Assembly: GCA_032052615.1 (NCBI GenBank)
Contig: DAMBWF010000012.1
Location: 1-64,000 of the forward strand
Length of the DNA stretch: 64,000 bases
From: Pseudomonas_T sp032052615
Lineage (GTDB): Bacteria > Pseudomonadota > Gammaproteobacteria > Pseudomonadales > Pseudomonadaceae
Reading direction: 5' to 3'
The translations under genes and the position numbers were made by a program. The notes beneath the pieces were generated by a model. The model had not been told where the DNA came from. It ran no database searches and worked only from the letters and a program-made list of their open reading frames with translations. Below are positions 63,648 to 64,000 of this stretch, piece by piece. The number at the start of each line of letters is the position of its first letter. Position 1 is the stretch's first letter.

Positions 63648-63672
63648 CCCGATCAGGCGTTGCCTGATCGGG
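63648..63672 (+). terminator. Hairpin after hupB
   Basis: A perfect 11-base stem (cccgatcaggc / gcctgatcggg) with a 3-base loop. There is no T-run. It abuts the tRNA-Asp-like sequence. Confidence 0.55.
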
Positions 63673-63676
63673 TAGC

Positions 63677-63749
63677 GGAGCGTTAGTTCAGTGGGTTGGA
63701 TGCCGGTCTGTCACGCCGGCATACGGGTTTGAGTCCCGTCCGCTCCGCA
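63677..63749 (+). tRNA. Degenerate tRNA-Asp(GTC), probable pseudo-tRNA
   Basis: The sequence matches tRNA-Asp with anticodon GTC in loop ctgtcac and stem ccggt / gccgg. It is only about 73 bases instead of 77. Acceptor position 7 is mispaired (ggagcgt / ccgctcc), two D-stem pairs are lost, the variable loop has three bases, the T-loop has TTT instead of TTC, and the 3' end reads gcag instead of gcca. It probably no longer makes a functional tRNA. A tRNA-Asp between hupB and ppiD is usual in Pseudomonas. Confidence 0.6.
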
Positions 63750-63756
63750 GTAACGA

Positions 63757-63785
63757 AAGGCGCATCTCGAGATGCGCCTTTGTTC
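63757..63785 (+). terminator. Rho-independent terminator after the tRNA-Asp-like gene
   Basis: aaggcgcatct / agatgcgcctt with a 2-base loop, then tgttct. Confidence 0.8.
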
Positions 63786-63842
63786 TATTCAGATTCTACC
63801 CGCGCTACGCGATCATGCTTCATGATCGATTCTGGGGGACCC

Positions 63843-64000
63843 ATGCTGCAAAACATAAGGGACAATTCACAAGGTTGGATTGCCAAGACCATTATTGGCG
63901 TCATCATGATCTTGTTGGCGCTCACGGGCTTCGATGCGATTTTCAGAGCAACAAGCAACAGCGACAACGCAGCTGAAGTGAACGGCGAAAAGATCACCCA
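63843..64000 (+). CDS. ppiD: PpiD, membrane-anchored periplasmic peptidyl-prolyl isomerase (5' end only)
   Basis: The first 52 residues are in the window and the rest lies beyond its edge. ATG 63843 follows gggggacc. The sequence MLQNIRDNSQGWIAKTIIGVIMILLALTGFDAIF is the PpiD N-terminus: a short cytoplasmic tail, one membrane anchor (about 14-34), then the start of the periplasmic SurA-N-like domain (AAEVNGEKIT). PpiD assists proteins emerging from the Sec translocon. The position after hupB is the usual one. Confidence 0.93.
   Translation, partial: MLQNIRDNSQGWIAKTIIGVIMILLALTGFDAIFRATSNSDNAAEVNGEKIT

Overview
The window is chromosomal DNA of a fluorescent Pseudomonas. It is GC-rich apart from its first ~1.9 kb. 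It carries a pyoverdine (pvd) biosynthesis block whose three promoters match the PvdS iron-starvation box. It also carries two runs of typical Pseudomonas core genes: acnB, usp, lpxH, ppiB, glnS, cysS, folD and tRNAs, then tig, clpP, clpX, lon, hupB and ppiD. From memory this gene order matches the P. aeruginosa PA1787-PA1805 region with an insertion; I could not run the comparison.

Layout. (1) 1-1960: AT-rich accessory DNA with the 3' end of a probable Rhs/polymorphic-toxin gene, a small membrane protein directly behind it (probable immunity protein), a decayed stretch, and a second small membrane protein. (2) 1961-3190: a GC-rich Rhs core fragment truncated at both ends. (3) 3200-24861 (minus strand): pvd transcription units pvdM-pvdN, pvdE-pvdO, and NRPS (basic residue-Thr) - NRPS (D-Ser-Lys-thioesterase) - alpha/beta hydrolase. 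The adenylation codes predict a C-terminal basic-Thr-D-Ser-Lys tetrapeptide, which could be closed by the basic residue at position -4 as in the P. aeruginosa pyoverdine. (4) 24.9-32.1 kb: a frameshifted lipoprotein gene, a YcaQ-like protein, a cupin, class II DAHP synthase, a spermidine-synthase-like methyltransferase, a DeaD-type RNA helicase and a YgdI/YgdR-type lipoprotein. (5) 32.2-43.6 kb: acnB to folD and the tRNA-Arg/His/Leu cluster, including a truncated second copy of the miaE N-terminus. (6) 43.6-57.2 kb: a segment that separates the tRNAs from tig. It holds a chemoreceptor, a secreted lysyl-endopeptidase-like protease, galU, gor, a TRIC-type channel, and the D-lysine/pipecolate catabolic genes hglS, a LysR regulator, amaB and amaA. 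(7) 57.2-64 kb: the tig-clpP-clpX-lon-hupB proteostasis and nucleoid group, a degenerate tRNA-Asp, and the start of ppiD.

How the genes work together. PvdS would drive all three pvd units under iron limitation. The NRPSs finish the peptide in the cytoplasm, PvdE exports the acylated precursor, and PvdO, PvdN and PvdM mature it in the periplasm. AmaA, AmaB and HglS form successive steps of D-lysine breakdown through pipecolate, 2-aminoadipate and 2-oxoadipate. Trigger factor, ClpXP and Lon form a protein-quality-control set, with a sigma-32-like promoter before lon.
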